64,000 nt of DNA. Origin: an uncultured Anaerococcus sp. Its GTDB lineage: Bacteria > Bacillota > Clostridia > Tissierellales > Peptoniphilaceae. Position numbers and translations under genes: made by a program. The stretch lies in NCBI RefSeq assembly GCF_943912385.1, contig NZ_CALTTY010000002.1, positions 62,001 through 126,000 of the forward strand, written 5' to 3'. Every line of letters starts with the position of its first letter. The first letter of the stretch is position 1. The notes beneath the pieces are model-generated. The model did no database searches. It was not told the DNA's origin and saw only the letters and a list, made by a program, of their open reading frames with translations. Positions 8,415 through 16,560 of the stretch are shown here, piece after piece.

Positions 8415-10232
8415 CTATTTTTTAGATTTGTACCTCTTTTGGGCATCTAGGATTTTCTTTCTTATCCTTAGATTGTGAGGGGTTACTTCTATTAGTTCAT
8501 CTTCTTCTACAAATTCCATCATTTCTTCAACACTCATCTTAATGGCTGGACTTAGGACGATAGCATCATCATTTCCGCTTGCCCTGGTGTTGGTCATTTT
8601 CTTTTTCCTACAAACATTTACATCCACATCCAGACCCTTGGCATTTGAACCTACTATGAGTCCTTCGTAAATTTCCTCACCAGGCTCGATGAAAAGTTGG
8701 CCTCTGGACTGGGCTGCATTTAGACCGTAGGCTGTTGCAAGGCCTTTTTCTGTTGCTATAAGAGAACCAAGCGCTCTTCTTTCTAGGTCACCTTTATACC
8801 TATCATAGCCTTCAAATTCAGTATTTAAAATACCTGTTCCCTTGGTGTCTGTCATAAATTCAGTCCTATAGCCGATAAGACCTCTGGCCGGTATCCTAAA
8901 GATAAGCCTAGCATAGCCTGAACTAGATGGGTGCATATCTATCATCTCACCCTTCCTACGACCAAGTTTTTCTATAACAGATCCTGAGTACTCTTGCTCT
9001 ACATCAATTGTCGCAAGCTCCATTGGTTCAAGTTTCTTACCATTTTCATCTGTTTTGAACATTACTTCTGGTTTTGAAACCTGAAATTCATATCCTTCTC
9101 TTCTTAAGTTTTCTATTAAAACTGATAGGTGGAGTTCCCCCCTACCTGATACCTTGAAGGCTTCTGTTGTGTCAGTTGCTTCAACCTTTAAGGACACATC
9201 TGTTTCGCTTTCTTTATAGAGCCTGTCCCTAATATGCCTACTGGTAACATACTTTCCATCACGCCCTGCAAATGGTGAGTCATTTACAGAAAAGGTCATA
9301 GATAGAGTTGGCTCAGAAATCTTAGTAAACTCTATTGGTTCATGGTCACTTTCTGTACCTATTGTATCTCCGATTCCTATATCTTCCATACCTGATATAG
9401 CTACTATAGAACCAAACTTAGATTCTTCTACTTCCACCCTGTTTAATCCATCAAATTCATAGATTGTTACAATCTTTGACCTCACCATCCTGTCTCTTTC
9501 ATTATAGTTTGTTATGATAGCTGAGTCATTTTTCCTAATAACTCCGCTTTCTACCTTTCCTATGGCGATTGTTCCAAGGTAGTCATTGTAGTCTGTGGTT
9601 GATACTAGTACCTTAAACCCATCTCTTTCCTCTGATTCAAAGTAAGGGGTGTACTCGATTATAGTATCTAATAGGTCGGTCATATCGTCTTTTTTAACAT
9701 CTTTTTCTAGACTTGCCCAACCTTGTTTTGCTGAAGCATAAACAAAGGGACTTTCAAGGTAAGACTCATCTGCATCAAGAGATATAAATAAGTCTAAGAT
9801 TTCATCTTCTACTTCATCAATCCTTTGATCAGGTCTATCTACCTTGTTTATACATATTATTGCTGGCAGCCCCATTTCTATAGCTTTTTTAAGGACAAAC
9901 TTAGTCTGAGGCATCGGGCCTTCATGGCTGTCTACTACAAGTACGACCGATTCCGCCATATTTAGTACCCTTTCCACCTCTCCACCAAAGTCGGCGTGTC
10001 CTGGGGTATCTATTATGTTTATCTTCATGTCTTTATAAGATACGGCAGTATTTTTTGCAAGGATGGTGATTCCTCTTTCTTTTTCAATCAAGTCGGAATC
10101 CATGACCCTGTCTTTTACTGCTTCATTTTCTCTAAATAAACCTGATGTTTTTAAAAGACCATCTACAAGTGTTGTTTTCCCGTGGTCTACATGGGCAATT
10201 ATTGCTACATTTCTAATATCTTCTCTAATCAT
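8415..10232 (-). CDS. typA: GTP-binding protein TypA/BipA
   Basis: Ribosome-associated translational GTPase involved in stress growth and 50S assembly. It has G1 AHVDHGKT (13-20), the DTPGHADFGGEV G3 motif and NKVD at G4. EF-G-like domains follow, then a BipA-specific C-terminal domain with RIPARGLIGYR. The frame can extend to a TTG at 10256, but the ATG at 10232 has AGAAGGAT before it and yields 605 residues, the typical size. It heads the typA-membrane protein-rex-abcF run. Confidence 0.93.
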   Translation of the reverse strand: MIREDIRNVAIIAHVDHGKTTLVDGLLKTSGLFRENEAVKDRVMDSDLIEKERGITILAKNTAVSYKDMKINIIDTPGHADFGGEVERVLNMAESVVLVVDSHEGPMPQTKFVLKKAIEMGLPAIICINKVDRPDQRIDEVEDEILDLFISLDADESYLESPFVYASAKQGWASLEKDVKKDDMTDLLDTIIEYTPYFESEERDGFKVLVSTTDYNDYLGTIAIGKVESGVIRKNDSAIITNYNERDRMVRSKIVTIYEFDGLNRVEVEESKFGSIVAISGMEDIGIGDTIGTESDHEPIEFTKISEPTLSMTFSVNDSPFAGRDGKYVTSRHIRDRLYKESETDVSLKVEATDTTEAFKVSGRGELHLSVLIENLRREGYEFQVSKPEVMFKTDENGKKLEPMELATIDVEQEYSGSVIEKLGRRKGEMIDMHPSSSGYARLIFRIPARGLIGYRTEFMTDTKGTGILNTEFEGYDRYKGDLERRALGSLIATEKGLATAYGLNAAQSRGQLFIEPGEEIYEGLIVGSNAKGLDVDVNVCRKKKMTNTRASGNDDAIVLSPAIKMSVEEMMEFVEEDELIEVTPHNLRIRKKILDAQKRYKSKK

Positions 10233-10269
10233 TAAATCCTTCTTTCCTGCTAACAAATTCTATCAATAT

Positions 10270-10297
10270 ATTATACTTAACGTTAATTAATTATCAA
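10270..10297 (-). promoter_or_regulatory. Promoter for the typA operon
   Basis: On the minus strand, TTGATA (10297-10292) and TATAAT (10275-10270) are spaced 16 bp. The spacer contains the perfect 10-bp palindrome TTAACGTTAA (10277-10286), which could be an operator. Confidence 0.6.
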
Positions 10298-10305
10298 TAA
10301 ATGGC

Positions 10306-10331
10306 AAATAAAAACATCCCTTAAAGGATGT
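10306..10331 (-). terminator. Terminator downstream of the RsbW-like gene
   Basis: ACATCC/GGATGT hairpin (10314-10319 with 10326-10331) followed on the minus strand by TTTTTATTT. It lies 126 bases past the RsbW-like gene. The stretch between the stop and this hairpin holds only a second imperfect hairpin (about 10390-10450) and no ORF. Confidence 0.6.
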
Positions 10332-10456
10332 AAAAGTTTAAATAGGTTTTATCAATTTTTATCAGTCCACTTAATAGCAAAATAACCCTTCTAAGATACC
10401 CTAGAAAAAACTACACTAGACTTCTTTCTAGCTAAGGTATTTTTTTAATACATACC

Positions 10457-10840
10457 CTAGGTCTTAGCTATTTTTACCAGGCAGGCTACGGTAGAATTGT
10501 TTATTACAACCCTATCTGATAGTTTATATACAAGGTCAATTCCTCTACCACTTTCTTCAAACTTGCCCATAGATTTCCTTTTACCAATACCAACTCCCTC
10601 ATCTTTGACCTTGATAAGGGAGTAGTCATCTGCAAAGATTACACTTATTTCTATGTGCTTATCTATATCTTTCTTGTTACCATGTTTGTAAGAATTTGCT
10701 GTAAGCTCATCTAAGATTAGTCTTAGTTTAAAAATTTCACTGTCTCCAAAGTCCTTATCGTAGAGGATACCTATAAACCTATCTCTAAATTTTTTTATGT
10801 CTTTAAGGTCAGAATTTATGACCGTTCTTATAATCTCCAT
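10457..10840 (-). CDS. RsbW-like ATP-binding protein (anti-sigma factor kinase fold)
   Basis: 127 residues forming a single GHKL ATPase domain: N-box LDELTANSYKHG (about 43-54), G1 box DEGVGIG (80-86) and G2 box GRGI (98-101). Such stand-alone domains act as anti-sigma factors or Ser/Thr kinases that phosphorylate a STAS anti-anti-sigma factor. No STAS protein or sigma factor gene lies nearby, so the partner is elsewhere or the role has diverged. AGGAGA precedes the ATG. Transcribed as a single gene. Confidence 0.75.
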   Translation of the reverse strand: MEIIRTVINSDLKDIKKFRDRFIGILYDKDFGDSEIFKLRLILDELTANSYKHGNKKDIDKHIEISVIFADDYSLIKVKDEGVGIGKRKSMGKFEESGRGIDLVYKLSDRVVINNSTVACLVKIAKT

Positions 10841-10910
10841 CCAAGTCTCCTAAATCTTTAATACCCTATTTTCCATAAATGTATCATTTATCTAAAACTT
10901 CTAGATTTTG

Positions 10911-10930
10911 ACAAATAAATTAATATTTGT
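10911..10930. promoter_or_regulatory. Inverted repeat over the rubredoxin -35 region
   Basis: ACAAATA (10911-10917) and TATTTGT (10924-10930) form a perfect 7-bp inverted repeat with a 6-base gap. It overlaps the -35 of the rubredoxin promoter, a position that suits an operator. The regulator is unknown. Confidence 0.4.
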
Positions 10931-10956
10931 TTAAAAGTTAAAATCTGTGGTATAAT
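10927..10956 (+). promoter_or_regulatory. Promoter for rubredoxin
   Basis: TTGTTT (10927-10932) and TATAAT (10951-10956) are 18 bp apart. The -10 is extended by a TGG triplet immediately before it. Confidence 0.7.
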
Positions 10957-10990
10957 AAGAACATAGCAGATAATGAAAGGAGATAATTAT

Positions 10991-11149
10991 ATGAAATACG
11001 TATGTACAGCATGTGGATACATCTATGATCCAGCTGAAGGTGACGTTGATAACGGAATCGACGCTGGTACAGAATTTGCTGATCTTCCAGAAGATTGGGT
11101 TTGCCCAGTTTGTGGTGTTGGCAAAGACATGTTCGAAGCTCAAGAATAA
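10991..11149 (+). CDS. Rubredoxin
   Basis: 52-residue electron carrier with one iron bound by four cysteines. The iron site is visible as CTACG (Cys5, Cys8) and CPVCG (Cys38, Cys41), with the usual aromatic residues (Tyr4, Tyr10, Tyr12, Trp36). In anaerobes rubredoxin passes electrons from NADH:rubredoxin oxidoreductase (44179 here) to oxygen- or peroxide-reducing enzymes. GAAAGGAG precedes the ATG. Monocistronic, with its own promoter and terminator; base usage (GAT, GAA, GCT) suggests high expression. Confidence 0.95.
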   Translation: MKYVCTACGYIYDPAEGDVDNGIDAGTEFADLPEDWVCPVCGVGKDMFEAQE

Positions 11150-11158
11150 TAAAAAATT

Positions 11159-11185
11159 AAGAGGCCTAAGGGCCTCTTTTCTTTT
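11159..11185. terminator. Bidirectional terminator
   Basis: AAGAGGCC/GGCCTCTT stem around a 4-base loop, followed by TTTTCTTTT on the plus strand and by TTAATTTTTT on the minus strand. It serves rubredoxin and the convergent gene at 11187. Confidence 0.85.
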
Positions 11186-11186
11186 A

Positions 11187-12086
11187 CTATTTTTTCTTAT
11201 TTTCTCTTATATCATTTTTCCTAATCACAAAACCTATTACAATTAGGATAAGTATAACAAGTACTAAAGCTATGATTAAAAGAGGACTTTTGAAAAACAT
11301 CCCTCTTTCTTCTTCCTCATATTTATCTGGATTTAAGGCATAGATTAGATTCCCGTCTTCTTCATCCTCATTCTCGTCAGGTTTTACCTCTAGGAGGATT
11401 CTTTTCTTTTTAATTGGGGTCTCTTCACTAGACTCACCTAATTTTTGACTTTTGGTTTTCTCAACATGGCCCTTATTATTTAAGGTATTTATCTTGGTAG
11501 CTGTCTCTTCTTCAAGCTGTCTTCTTTGAGATTCTGTCTTTGTAGTTTGGAGTTTTTCATTATAATCTTTTAGGACTTTTTCTGTCTCCTTGCTGATCTC
11601 TTTGCTGACACTACTTGTCTTTTTTTTGCCGCCTTGATTCTTAACTGTATTGGTATCAAGCTCTGATAAGGCTCTTGCCAAATCAGAATTTTTATCTAGC
11701 TTTAAGACAAGATCATCCACAACCTTTTCTATCTTCTCTATATCAGGACCTGTATCTTTTTCACTAGTTTTTTTCTTATCCTCGGTACTGGCTTCCTTTT
11801 TTTCTTCTTCAGTAGGCCTATCTTTTTTAACATCGACCTGGTCTTCTTTTTCTAATCTTTCTGGGTTTTGATTTTCCGCTTTATTTTCTGGCTTAACTTC
11901 GTCCTTATTTTCAACAGGTGCCTCCTCTACTTTTTTAGCAGGTCCTACACTTTCTGTTATAATTATTTTTTCGCCAGCTTTTTGATTTGTTCCTTCTGGA
12001 GTTTTTTTATCATCGGATGCAAAACTATTAAGGCTTAGATTAAAAATGAAAAATCCTATTAACAACGTCCTTATGCTTTTTTTCAT
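11187..12086 (-). CDS. Secreted, membrane-anchored charged protein of unknown function
   Basis: 299 residues. An N-terminal signal peptide (about 1-23, ending SFASDD) is followed by a long hydrophilic region of K, E, D and T (about 25-260), rich in short EKK/ENK repeats and likely coiled or disordered. A single C-terminal helix (about 267-288) is followed by a basic tail. This is the topology of a cell-surface stalk or anchor, but there is no LPXTG motif. No domain is recognised. It follows the yitT gene by about 50 bases and ends at the shared terminator. Confidence 0.6.
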   Translation of the reverse strand: MKKSIRTLLIGFFIFNLSLNSFASDDKKTPEGTNQKAGEKIIITESVGPAKKVEEAPVENKDEVKPENKAENQNPERLEKEDQVDVKKDRPTEEEKKEASTEDKKKTSEKDTGPDIEKIEKVVDDLVLKLDKNSDLARALSELDTNTVKNQGGKKKTSSVSKEISKETEKVLKDYNEKLQTTKTESQRRQLEEETATKINTLNNKGHVEKTKSQKLGESSEETPIKKKRILLEVKPDENEDEEDGNLIYALNPDKYEEEERGMFFKSPLLIIALVLVILILIVIGFVIRKNDIRENKKK

Positions 12087-12135
12087 CCAACCACCTTCCT
12101 AGTTTAATTTTACCGGACTATAGCCTTTAGACAAT

Positions 12136-13071
12136 CTATCTGTCGTCTAGTTGGTCATCGGCTGAGTACCAGCCCTTGCCTATGATAGATGAAGTGTTCA
12201 ATATTGTAATAAATGAGTATGGGTCAATATTTTTGATATAGGACCTAAATTTAGCTGATTCAAAGGTACTTGTAACACAGAAAAACACCGAAATCTTAGA
12301 CCCCTTATAAAGTCCTCTGGCATCTACGATAGTTGCTGACCTGTTTAAGTCTTTTTTTATAAATTTGCCAACTTCTTCTGTCTTTGATGTAATTATGATA
12401 AAAAGTTTAGCAGAGTTCATGGACCCTATAATAAGGTCAACGAAAATCCCCTTCATCATAAGACCAAGAACTGAGAAAAGTCCAATTTCTATACCGAATA
12501 TCTTAATTGATGCTATAGTAAATATAGAATCTACTACTAATAGTGACTTACCAACTTCAAGAGAGGTGTATTTTTTCATAATCATAGCCACTATGTCAGT
12601 CCCCCCAGATGAGGCTGCCAGGTTAAATAATATGGCAGAACCCACTGATGACATAAGGAGGGTGAAAATTAATTCTAGCATCTTATTTCCAGTTAAAGAT
12701 CCTTCTATAGGTATTATCTTATCAAGAGCCAAGGCTGTTAATGAGTTTAAGATCGCAACATAGCCTGTTCTTATTGTAAATTTTTTACCGAATATGAAAA
12801 GTCCAATTAATAAGAGTGCTAGGTTAAAAAACAAGGTTAATTGAGGACGGCTAAAGGGCACAAACATCGATGTAATAATACTCATCCCCTCTACCCCACC
12901 TATTACAAAGGAGTTGGGATATTTAAAGAAGTGGGTCCCAGAAGCCATGAGGATTGCTGCAAAACTCATCCAAAATAGCTTGTACTCCCTAGTTTTTACA
13001 TTACGCTCGTCGTAGTTTTTTGCTTGCTCTAGATTTTTTTGATCTGCCTTGCTAGGCTCGTCAGTTTTCAA
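12136..13071 (-). CDS. YitT family membrane protein
   Basis: 311 residues: a charged ~30-residue N-terminus, then five or six membrane helices with the family's GGVEGMSIITS and SSGGTDIVAMIM segments (the YitT/DUF161 region). A soluble C-terminal DUF2179 domain (about 225-300) includes SATIVDARGLYKGSKISVFFCVTS. The function of the family is not established. The usual SGGTD motif is intact. Confidence 0.85.
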   Translation of the reverse strand: MKTDEPSKADQKNLEQAKNYDERNVKTREYKLFWMSFAAILMASGTHFFKYPNSFVIGGVEGMSIITSMFVPFSRPQLTLFFNLALLLIGLFIFGKKFTIRTGYVAILNSLTALALDKIIPIEGSLTGNKMLELIFTLLMSSVGSAILFNLAASSGGTDIVAMIMKKYTSLEVGKSLLVVDSIFTIASIKIFGIEIGLFSVLGLMMKGIFVDLIIGSMNSAKLFIIITSKTEEVGKFIKKDLNRSATIVDARGLYKGSKISVFFCVTSTFESAKFRSYIKNIDPYSFITILNTSSIIGKGWYSADDQLDDR

Positions 13072-13130
13072 TACTTTCTCTCCAATTTTTTATAATTATA
13101 AAAGCTCTTCTTTGTATACGATTATACAAT

Positions 13131-13170
13131 GAACCAACTTTTATTCTAGCAAAAATGCTAAAGTTGGTCC
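13131..13170. repeat. Nested inverted repeat upstream of yitT
   Basis: GAACCAACTTT (13131-13141) pairs with AAAGTTGGTCC (13160-13170), apart from one end position. Inside it lies a second hairpin, TAGCA/TGCTA. Neither strand has a terminator-like T run after it. A TATAAT box for yitT (minus strand, about 13127-13122) sits directly beside it, so it may be an operator. Confidence 0.45.
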
Positions 13171-13194
13171 ATAAATTTTAATATTTAATTTCTC

Positions 13195-14370
13195 TTAATC
13201 ATTTGAATAATTATCGAAATATCCTTGGATTAAAACTACAGGTGTCCCCTTATCACCAGATCCTGATACCAGGTCTGAAAGAGACCCTAAAAGGTCTGTA
13301 ATTTGTCTAGGTGTTGTACCAAGCCTCTTATTGTCATCTGTATTTTTATCCTTATCTCTAACAAGTTTTTTAAATTCCTCTATGGCTTCATCGCCAGATA
13401 GGTCTGAAAGATCATTGTCAGCCACATATTTTAGCTTAAGCTCGTTTGGAGTTCCTATAAGCCCACTTGTAAAACCAGGTGATACAACAGGGTCTGCAAG
13501 TTCCCAAATATGGCCTACAGGGTCCTTAAAGGCCCCGTCTCCATAGACCATTACTTCAATTTTCTTACCAGTCTTTTCTACTAGTCTTTTTTGTAAATCT
13601 TCTACAAAATCTTGGCTGTCCCTTGGGAAAAGCTTAACTGAGTCTTCTGTAGATAAATTTGAACCTAAAAGACCATAGTCTGGATTGTAACCTGATCCAT
13701 TAACAGATTTTATAAGCAGTTCGTCAAGTTTTAAAACCTTTTTAGCACCTGCATCTAAAAGCTGTTTCTTCACAAGGTCTCTGTTGTGTATTGAGGCAAC
13801 AAGGACATTATCGGTAAATTTAAGGGCATCCACCGGGTTATTTAAAAAGTGAATTTCAGAATTTTCTGCAAGGCTTTTATAAAACTTTGGATAATCCATA
13901 TCAGTAAATAAGTGCTTGTAGCTGCCAGCAACTTCTTTAAATTCTTCCATATCTAGGACATCTGAATAAGCATTTACATCTGAATTAAACAAATCCATTT
14001 CATCCATAAGGAGGTTGCCCACCTCATCTGCAGGATAAGAAAGGCAAATATGTAGCTTCTTTCCTGTAAGGGCAAAGGCTTTTAGTAGAGTTGAAAACCT
14101 ATTTCTAGAAAGGATTGGGAAAAGTATGGCTACCTCATCGCCAGCAAACTTATCCTTGAAATCTTTTGCTATATCGTAAATACTTGCGTAATTACCTTGG
14201 CTTCTAGCAAGGAGAGATTCTGTTATAGCAACCACATCCCTATCACGAAGTCTTACTTCACTTTCTCCCACTTCACTAACCATATCGCTAACTATGGTAA
14301 CCAGGTCATCTCCCTTTTTTATAATCGGAGCCCTAAGGCCCATTGCAACTGTTCCTATTAATCTTGGCAT
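13195..14370 (-). CDS. CofE-like protein (F420-0:gamma-glutamyl ligase family)
   Basis: 391 residues from the ATG at 14370, which is preceded by AAAGGGG; the frame also extends to 14400. It resembles the FbiB/CofE family (PF01996) in its start GTVAMGLRAPIIKKGDDL and the motif DGAFKDPVGHIWELADPVVSPG. In F420 producers this enzyme adds glutamate to coenzyme F420-0. Firmicutes of this kind are not known to make F420, so it probably glutamylates or binds another substrate. An insertion of ~150 residues in the middle (about 80-250) makes it longer than archaeal CofE. No F420 genes are nearby. Confidence 0.65.
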   Translation of the reverse strand: MPRLIGTVAMGLRAPIIKKGDDLVTIVSDMVSEVGESEVRLRDRDVVAITESLLARSQGNYASIYDIAKDFKDKFAGDEVAILFPILSRNRFSTLLKAFALTGKKLHICLSYPADEVGNLLMDEMDLFNSDVNAYSDVLDMEEFKEVAGSYKHLFTDMDYPKFYKSLAENSEIHFLNNPVDALKFTDNVLVASIHNRDLVKKQLLDAGAKKVLKLDELLIKSVNGSGYNPDYGLLGSNLSTEDSVKLFPRDSQDFVEDLQKRLVEKTGKKIEVMVYGDGAFKDPVGHIWELADPVVSPGFTSGLIGTPNELKLKYVADNDLSDLSGDEAIEEFKKLVRDKDKNTDDNKRLGTTPRQITDLLGSLSDLVSGSGDKGTPVVLIQGYFDNYSND

Positions 14371-14459
14371 TATTAATCCCCTTTCAACTAGATTATACAA
14401 CTAAGCTTTAAAAAATAAATAAGAAAAAGATCTCTTATCTAAATTAATTTATATTTCTA

Positions 14460-14496
14460 AAAAAACAAAAAATGCTAAAAGCTTAGCTCTTAGCAT
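14460..14496 (-). terminator. Terminator of the sirtuin operon
   Basis: On the minus strand ATGCTAA (14496-14490) and TTAGCAT (14478-14472) form a stem followed by TTTTTTGTTTTTT. It begins inside the last codons of the zinc-ribbon gene. Confidence 0.8.
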
Positions 14497-14848
14497 CAAA
14501 TTTATCCTTACATTTTGGACATCTGACCTTAATCTTGCCCTTATTCTTGGGAATCCTAAGTTTTTGACCACAAGATGGACAAGAAACATACTTAAAGTCA
14601 TCTTTTTTCGTCTTATCTTTTTTAAAGATATTTTTTATAGGATTAATAATATTATCTACAAAAACCTGGTTCTCTTTAGATCTCTTTAAAGTATTCGAAG
14701 ACATAGTCCTAAAGATAGCATAGATAACTATAAAACTAGATATCCCATTTAAAACTACCGAATCAATATAGTAGGCCACAACAACGGCCACTATAGCAAC
14801 CCAAACTAAAAATATACTGTATTCGTCAATTCCGTTTTTTTTCTGCAC
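14483..14848 (-). CDS. Small membrane protein with C-terminal zinc ribbon
   Basis: 121 residues: two adjacent hydrophobic helices (about 11-48), a basic linker, then CPSCGQKLRIPKNKGKIKVRCPKCKDKF, a four-cysteine zinc ribbon. The start is a GTG that directly follows the sirtuin stop (TAG then GTG), with AGGTG eight bases before it; no ATG is available. Function unknown. Co-transcription with the sirtuin is near certain from the spacing. Confidence 0.65.
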   Translation of the reverse strand: MQKKNGIDEYSIFLVWVAIVAVVVAYYIDSVVLNGISSFIVIYAIFRTMSSNTLKRSKENQVFVDNIINPIKNIFKKDKTKKDDFKYVSCPSCGQKLRIPKNKGKIKVRCPKCKDKFDAKS

Positions 14849-15580
14849 CTAATCACCTACTAACTCATTCATTACTTCAGCTATATCACCATTTATAACA
14901 TAGTTTGCTAGACTATCACGAGGTGTAGCATCCTTATTTATTAAAACTAACTTATTTCCCTTATAAAAATCTATAAGGCCTGCCGCAGGATAAACTACAA
15001 GGCTAGTCCCGCCTACAATTAAAACATCTGCCTGGGCAATTAGATTTACTGCGTAGGAAATATTATTTTGGTCAAGACCTTCTCCATAAAGGACGATATC
15101 AGGCCTTACAATACCCCCACACTCATCACATTTAGCCTCAGCAGGGAAAGTTTTTACATAGTCAAGGTCAAAGTTTTTATGACACTTGACACAGTAGTAG
15201 TCTCTTAAATTTCCGTGAAGTTCTATAACATTTTTGCTTCCCGCCTCTTGGTGGAGACTATCAATATTCTGGGTAATAACAGCCTTGAGCTTACCCATCT
15301 TTTCTAGTTTGGCAAGGGCTTGGTGGGCCTTGTTAGGCTTGATTCCATCAAGCATCAAGTTTTCCTTGCAATAAGTCATAAACTCATCTGGGTGGTCTAC
15401 GAAAAACTCATGGCTTAGCATATATTCAGGAGAATACTTGGAATTATTCTCTCTATTATAAAGCCCGGTAGCCGACCTAAAGTCAGGCACACCAGAAGCA
15501 GTAGAGACTCCAGCTCCTCCGAAAAAAACTATATTATTAGAATCATCTATTAATTTTTTAACTTCTTTAAGATTATCCAT
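14849..15580 (-). CDS. cobB: NAD-dependent protein deacylase (Sir2 family)
   Basis: Removes acyl groups from lysines, using NAD+ and producing nicotinamide. 243 residues with all signature sites: GAGVSTASGVPDFRS (from G22), TQNIDSLH (about 103-110), the catalytic His122 in ELHGN, four zinc cysteines (C130, C133, C151, C154) and GGTSLVVYPA. The A and Y/R positions that mark desuccinylases were not resolved, so the acyl preference is open. It heads a two-gene unit with the zinc-ribbon protein. Confidence 0.92.
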   Translation of the reverse strand: MDNLKEVKKLIDDSNNIVFFGGAGVSTASGVPDFRSATGLYNRENNSKYSPEYMLSHEFFVDHPDEFMTYCKENLMLDGIKPNKAHQALAKLEKMGKLKAVITQNIDSLHQEAGSKNVIELHGNLRDYYCVKCHKNFDLDYVKTFPAEAKCDECGGIVRPDIVLYGEGLDQNNISYAVNLIAQADVLIVGGTSLVVYPAAGLIDFYKGNKLVLINKDATPRDSLANYVINGDIAEVMNELVGD

Positions 15581-15604
15581 AAAATCCCTTTCTCTTCTAC
15601 CTAC

Positions 15605-15632
15605 ATTATAATCTTTATGGCAATACTTACAA
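15605..15632 (-). promoter_or_regulatory. Promoter for the sirtuin operon
   Basis: On the minus strand TTGTAA (15632-15627) and TATAAT (15610-15605) are 16 bp apart, upstream of an AGAAAGG ribosome site. Confidence 0.5.
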
Positions 15633-15743
15633 GAGATTTAAAAAATCTTTGCAAAATTTTTTTATCATGGTATTGTAATCTTAGTCGCTTTTTGAAAGTC
15701 TTGCGAAAAATATAATAAAATTAAAGAAAATCTCAAAAAATAT

Positions 15744-15772
15744 TTGACAAAGTATTTTCTTTGTAGTATATT
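15744..15772 (+). promoter_or_regulatory. Promoter for tRNA-Pro
   Basis: Consensus TTGACA (15744-15749) and TATATT (15767-15772) at 17 bp spacing, ending 17 bases before the tRNA. Confidence 0.8.
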
Positions 15773-15789
15773 GTAATAGTCAGTGATAA

Positions 15790-15866
15790 CGGGGTGTGGC
15801 GCAGCTTGGTAGCGCGCGTGTTTTGGGAACATGAGGTCGAAGGTTCGAATCCTTTCACCCCGACCA
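15790..15866 (+). tRNA. tRNA-Pro (anticodon TGG)
   Basis: 77 bases including an encoded CCA end. Acceptor CGGGGTG pairs with CACCCCG. The D-loop is AGCTTGGTAGC, the anticodon loop TTTTGGGAA gives TGG, and the T-arm is AAGG-TTCGAAT-CCTT. It has its own promoter and a terminator. Degenerate copies of its 3' part follow downstream. Confidence 0.95.
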
Positions 15867-15875
15867 TATAAAATG

Positions 15876-15897
15876 CAACCGATGTGGTTGTTTTTTT
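15876..15897 (+). terminator. Terminator of tRNA-Pro
   Basis: CAACC/GGTTG hairpin with a 5-base loop followed by seven T residues, 9 bases after the tRNA. Confidence 0.8.
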
Positions 15898-15901
15898 ATT
15901 G

Positions 15902-16126
15902 CCCTAAAAATAAGTAACTTTTTATACAGGAAAAGCAGCCGAGAGGTTGCTTTTTTTGTCGGTAGGCTTTGGCTCTCTTAAGGTGAGGCTCGAAGATCCA
16001 ATCTTTCTCCCGACCATAAAAACCTAACCGATTAGGTTGTTTTTTTACCCTCCTAAAAATAAGTAACTTTTTATGCAGGAAAAGCAGCCGAGAGGTTGCT
16101 TTTTTTGTCGGTAGGACTTTGGCTCT
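15902..16126 (+). repeat. Tandem ~149-bp repeats derived from the tRNA-Pro unit
   Basis: Two nearly identical ~75-bp blocks (15902-15976 and 16051-16126) lie 149 bp apart, differing by two or three bases and one indel. Each holds a terminator-like hairpin, GCAGCC/GGTTGC followed by seven T. Between the blocks is a degenerate copy of the tRNA 3' half and its terminator. A third, more decayed copy of the terminator part is at about 16285-16340. No ORF is present in this stretch. Confidence 0.8.
15958..16015 (+). pseudogene. Degenerate tRNA-like remnant 1
   Basis: The 3' end reads GGCTCGAAGATCC, then CTCCCGACCATAAA, clearly derived from the tRNA-Pro 3' end. GTCGGTAG at its 5' end can still pair with CTCCCGAC with one mismatch. 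The D arm and a proper anticodon arm are missing, so it cannot be a working tRNA. Confidence 0.6.
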
Positions 16127-16163
16127 GAGAAATTGAACCTCGAAGGTTCGAATCCTTTTACCG
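16108..16163 (+). pseudogene. Degenerate tRNA-like remnant 2
   Basis: The T-arm is intact (AAGG-TTCGAAT-CCTT, identical to tRNA-Pro), and the short acceptor stem CGGTA pairs with TACCG. The D arm is absent. Only the TTTGG part of the anticodon region is recognisable. The acceptor stem differs from the parent on both sides yet still pairs. Confidence 0.6.
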
Positions 16164-16560
16164 TTAAATACCCATTAATTTTGGGGTATTTAATGAGAAA
16201 AAAATAGTGTACTAGTACGAAAAGCTTTGACTAAGAGATTTTCTCGACCACGGTAAAATTTGCTAAGCGAACTGGGTTTGAGATGACCATAAATCCTAAC
16301 CTTTAGATTGTTTTTTATATCCCTAAAAAATTGATAATTTTTATAAAAATATTAAGTCCTAATAAAATGCTTTTTATATTTATCTTAAATCCCTATGCTT
16401 CCCTTAAGTTAGGTATCAAAACTTTAGTATTTTATCAGGTACAATAAATAGTAGACAGATATATATAGTAAGTATGGTATTTTAAAAGCTTGATAGCTTT
16501 TGCTTACCTATCATAAAAGTAAATTAAATACTAGATTGTGATCAATCTAAGGAGGTAGGG
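16164..16560 (+). other. Non-coding stretch and leader upstream of dsdA
   Basis: No gene is seen here. Visible structure: a perfect 10-bp hairpin (16164-16173 with 16184-16193), the third decayed tRNA/terminator copy (about 16285-16340), and a hairpin AAAAGCT/AGCTTTT (16484-16501) with an outer GTAAG/CTTAC pairing (16468-16507). An AGATTG/CAATCT stem lies just before the AAGGAGG ribosome site of dsdA. The last two could form a regulated leader, but no known riboswitch is recognised. Confidence 0.5.

Noticed and set aside
10385..10450. Plus-strand terminator
   Set aside because: A hairpin followed by seven T on the plus strand exists, but no plus-strand gene precedes it. It may be incidental or a leader structure.
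15902..16126. CRISPR-like direct repeats
   Set aside because: The repeats are ~75 bp, only two good copies, and contain terminator hairpins and tRNA pieces. No cas genes or spacer pattern.
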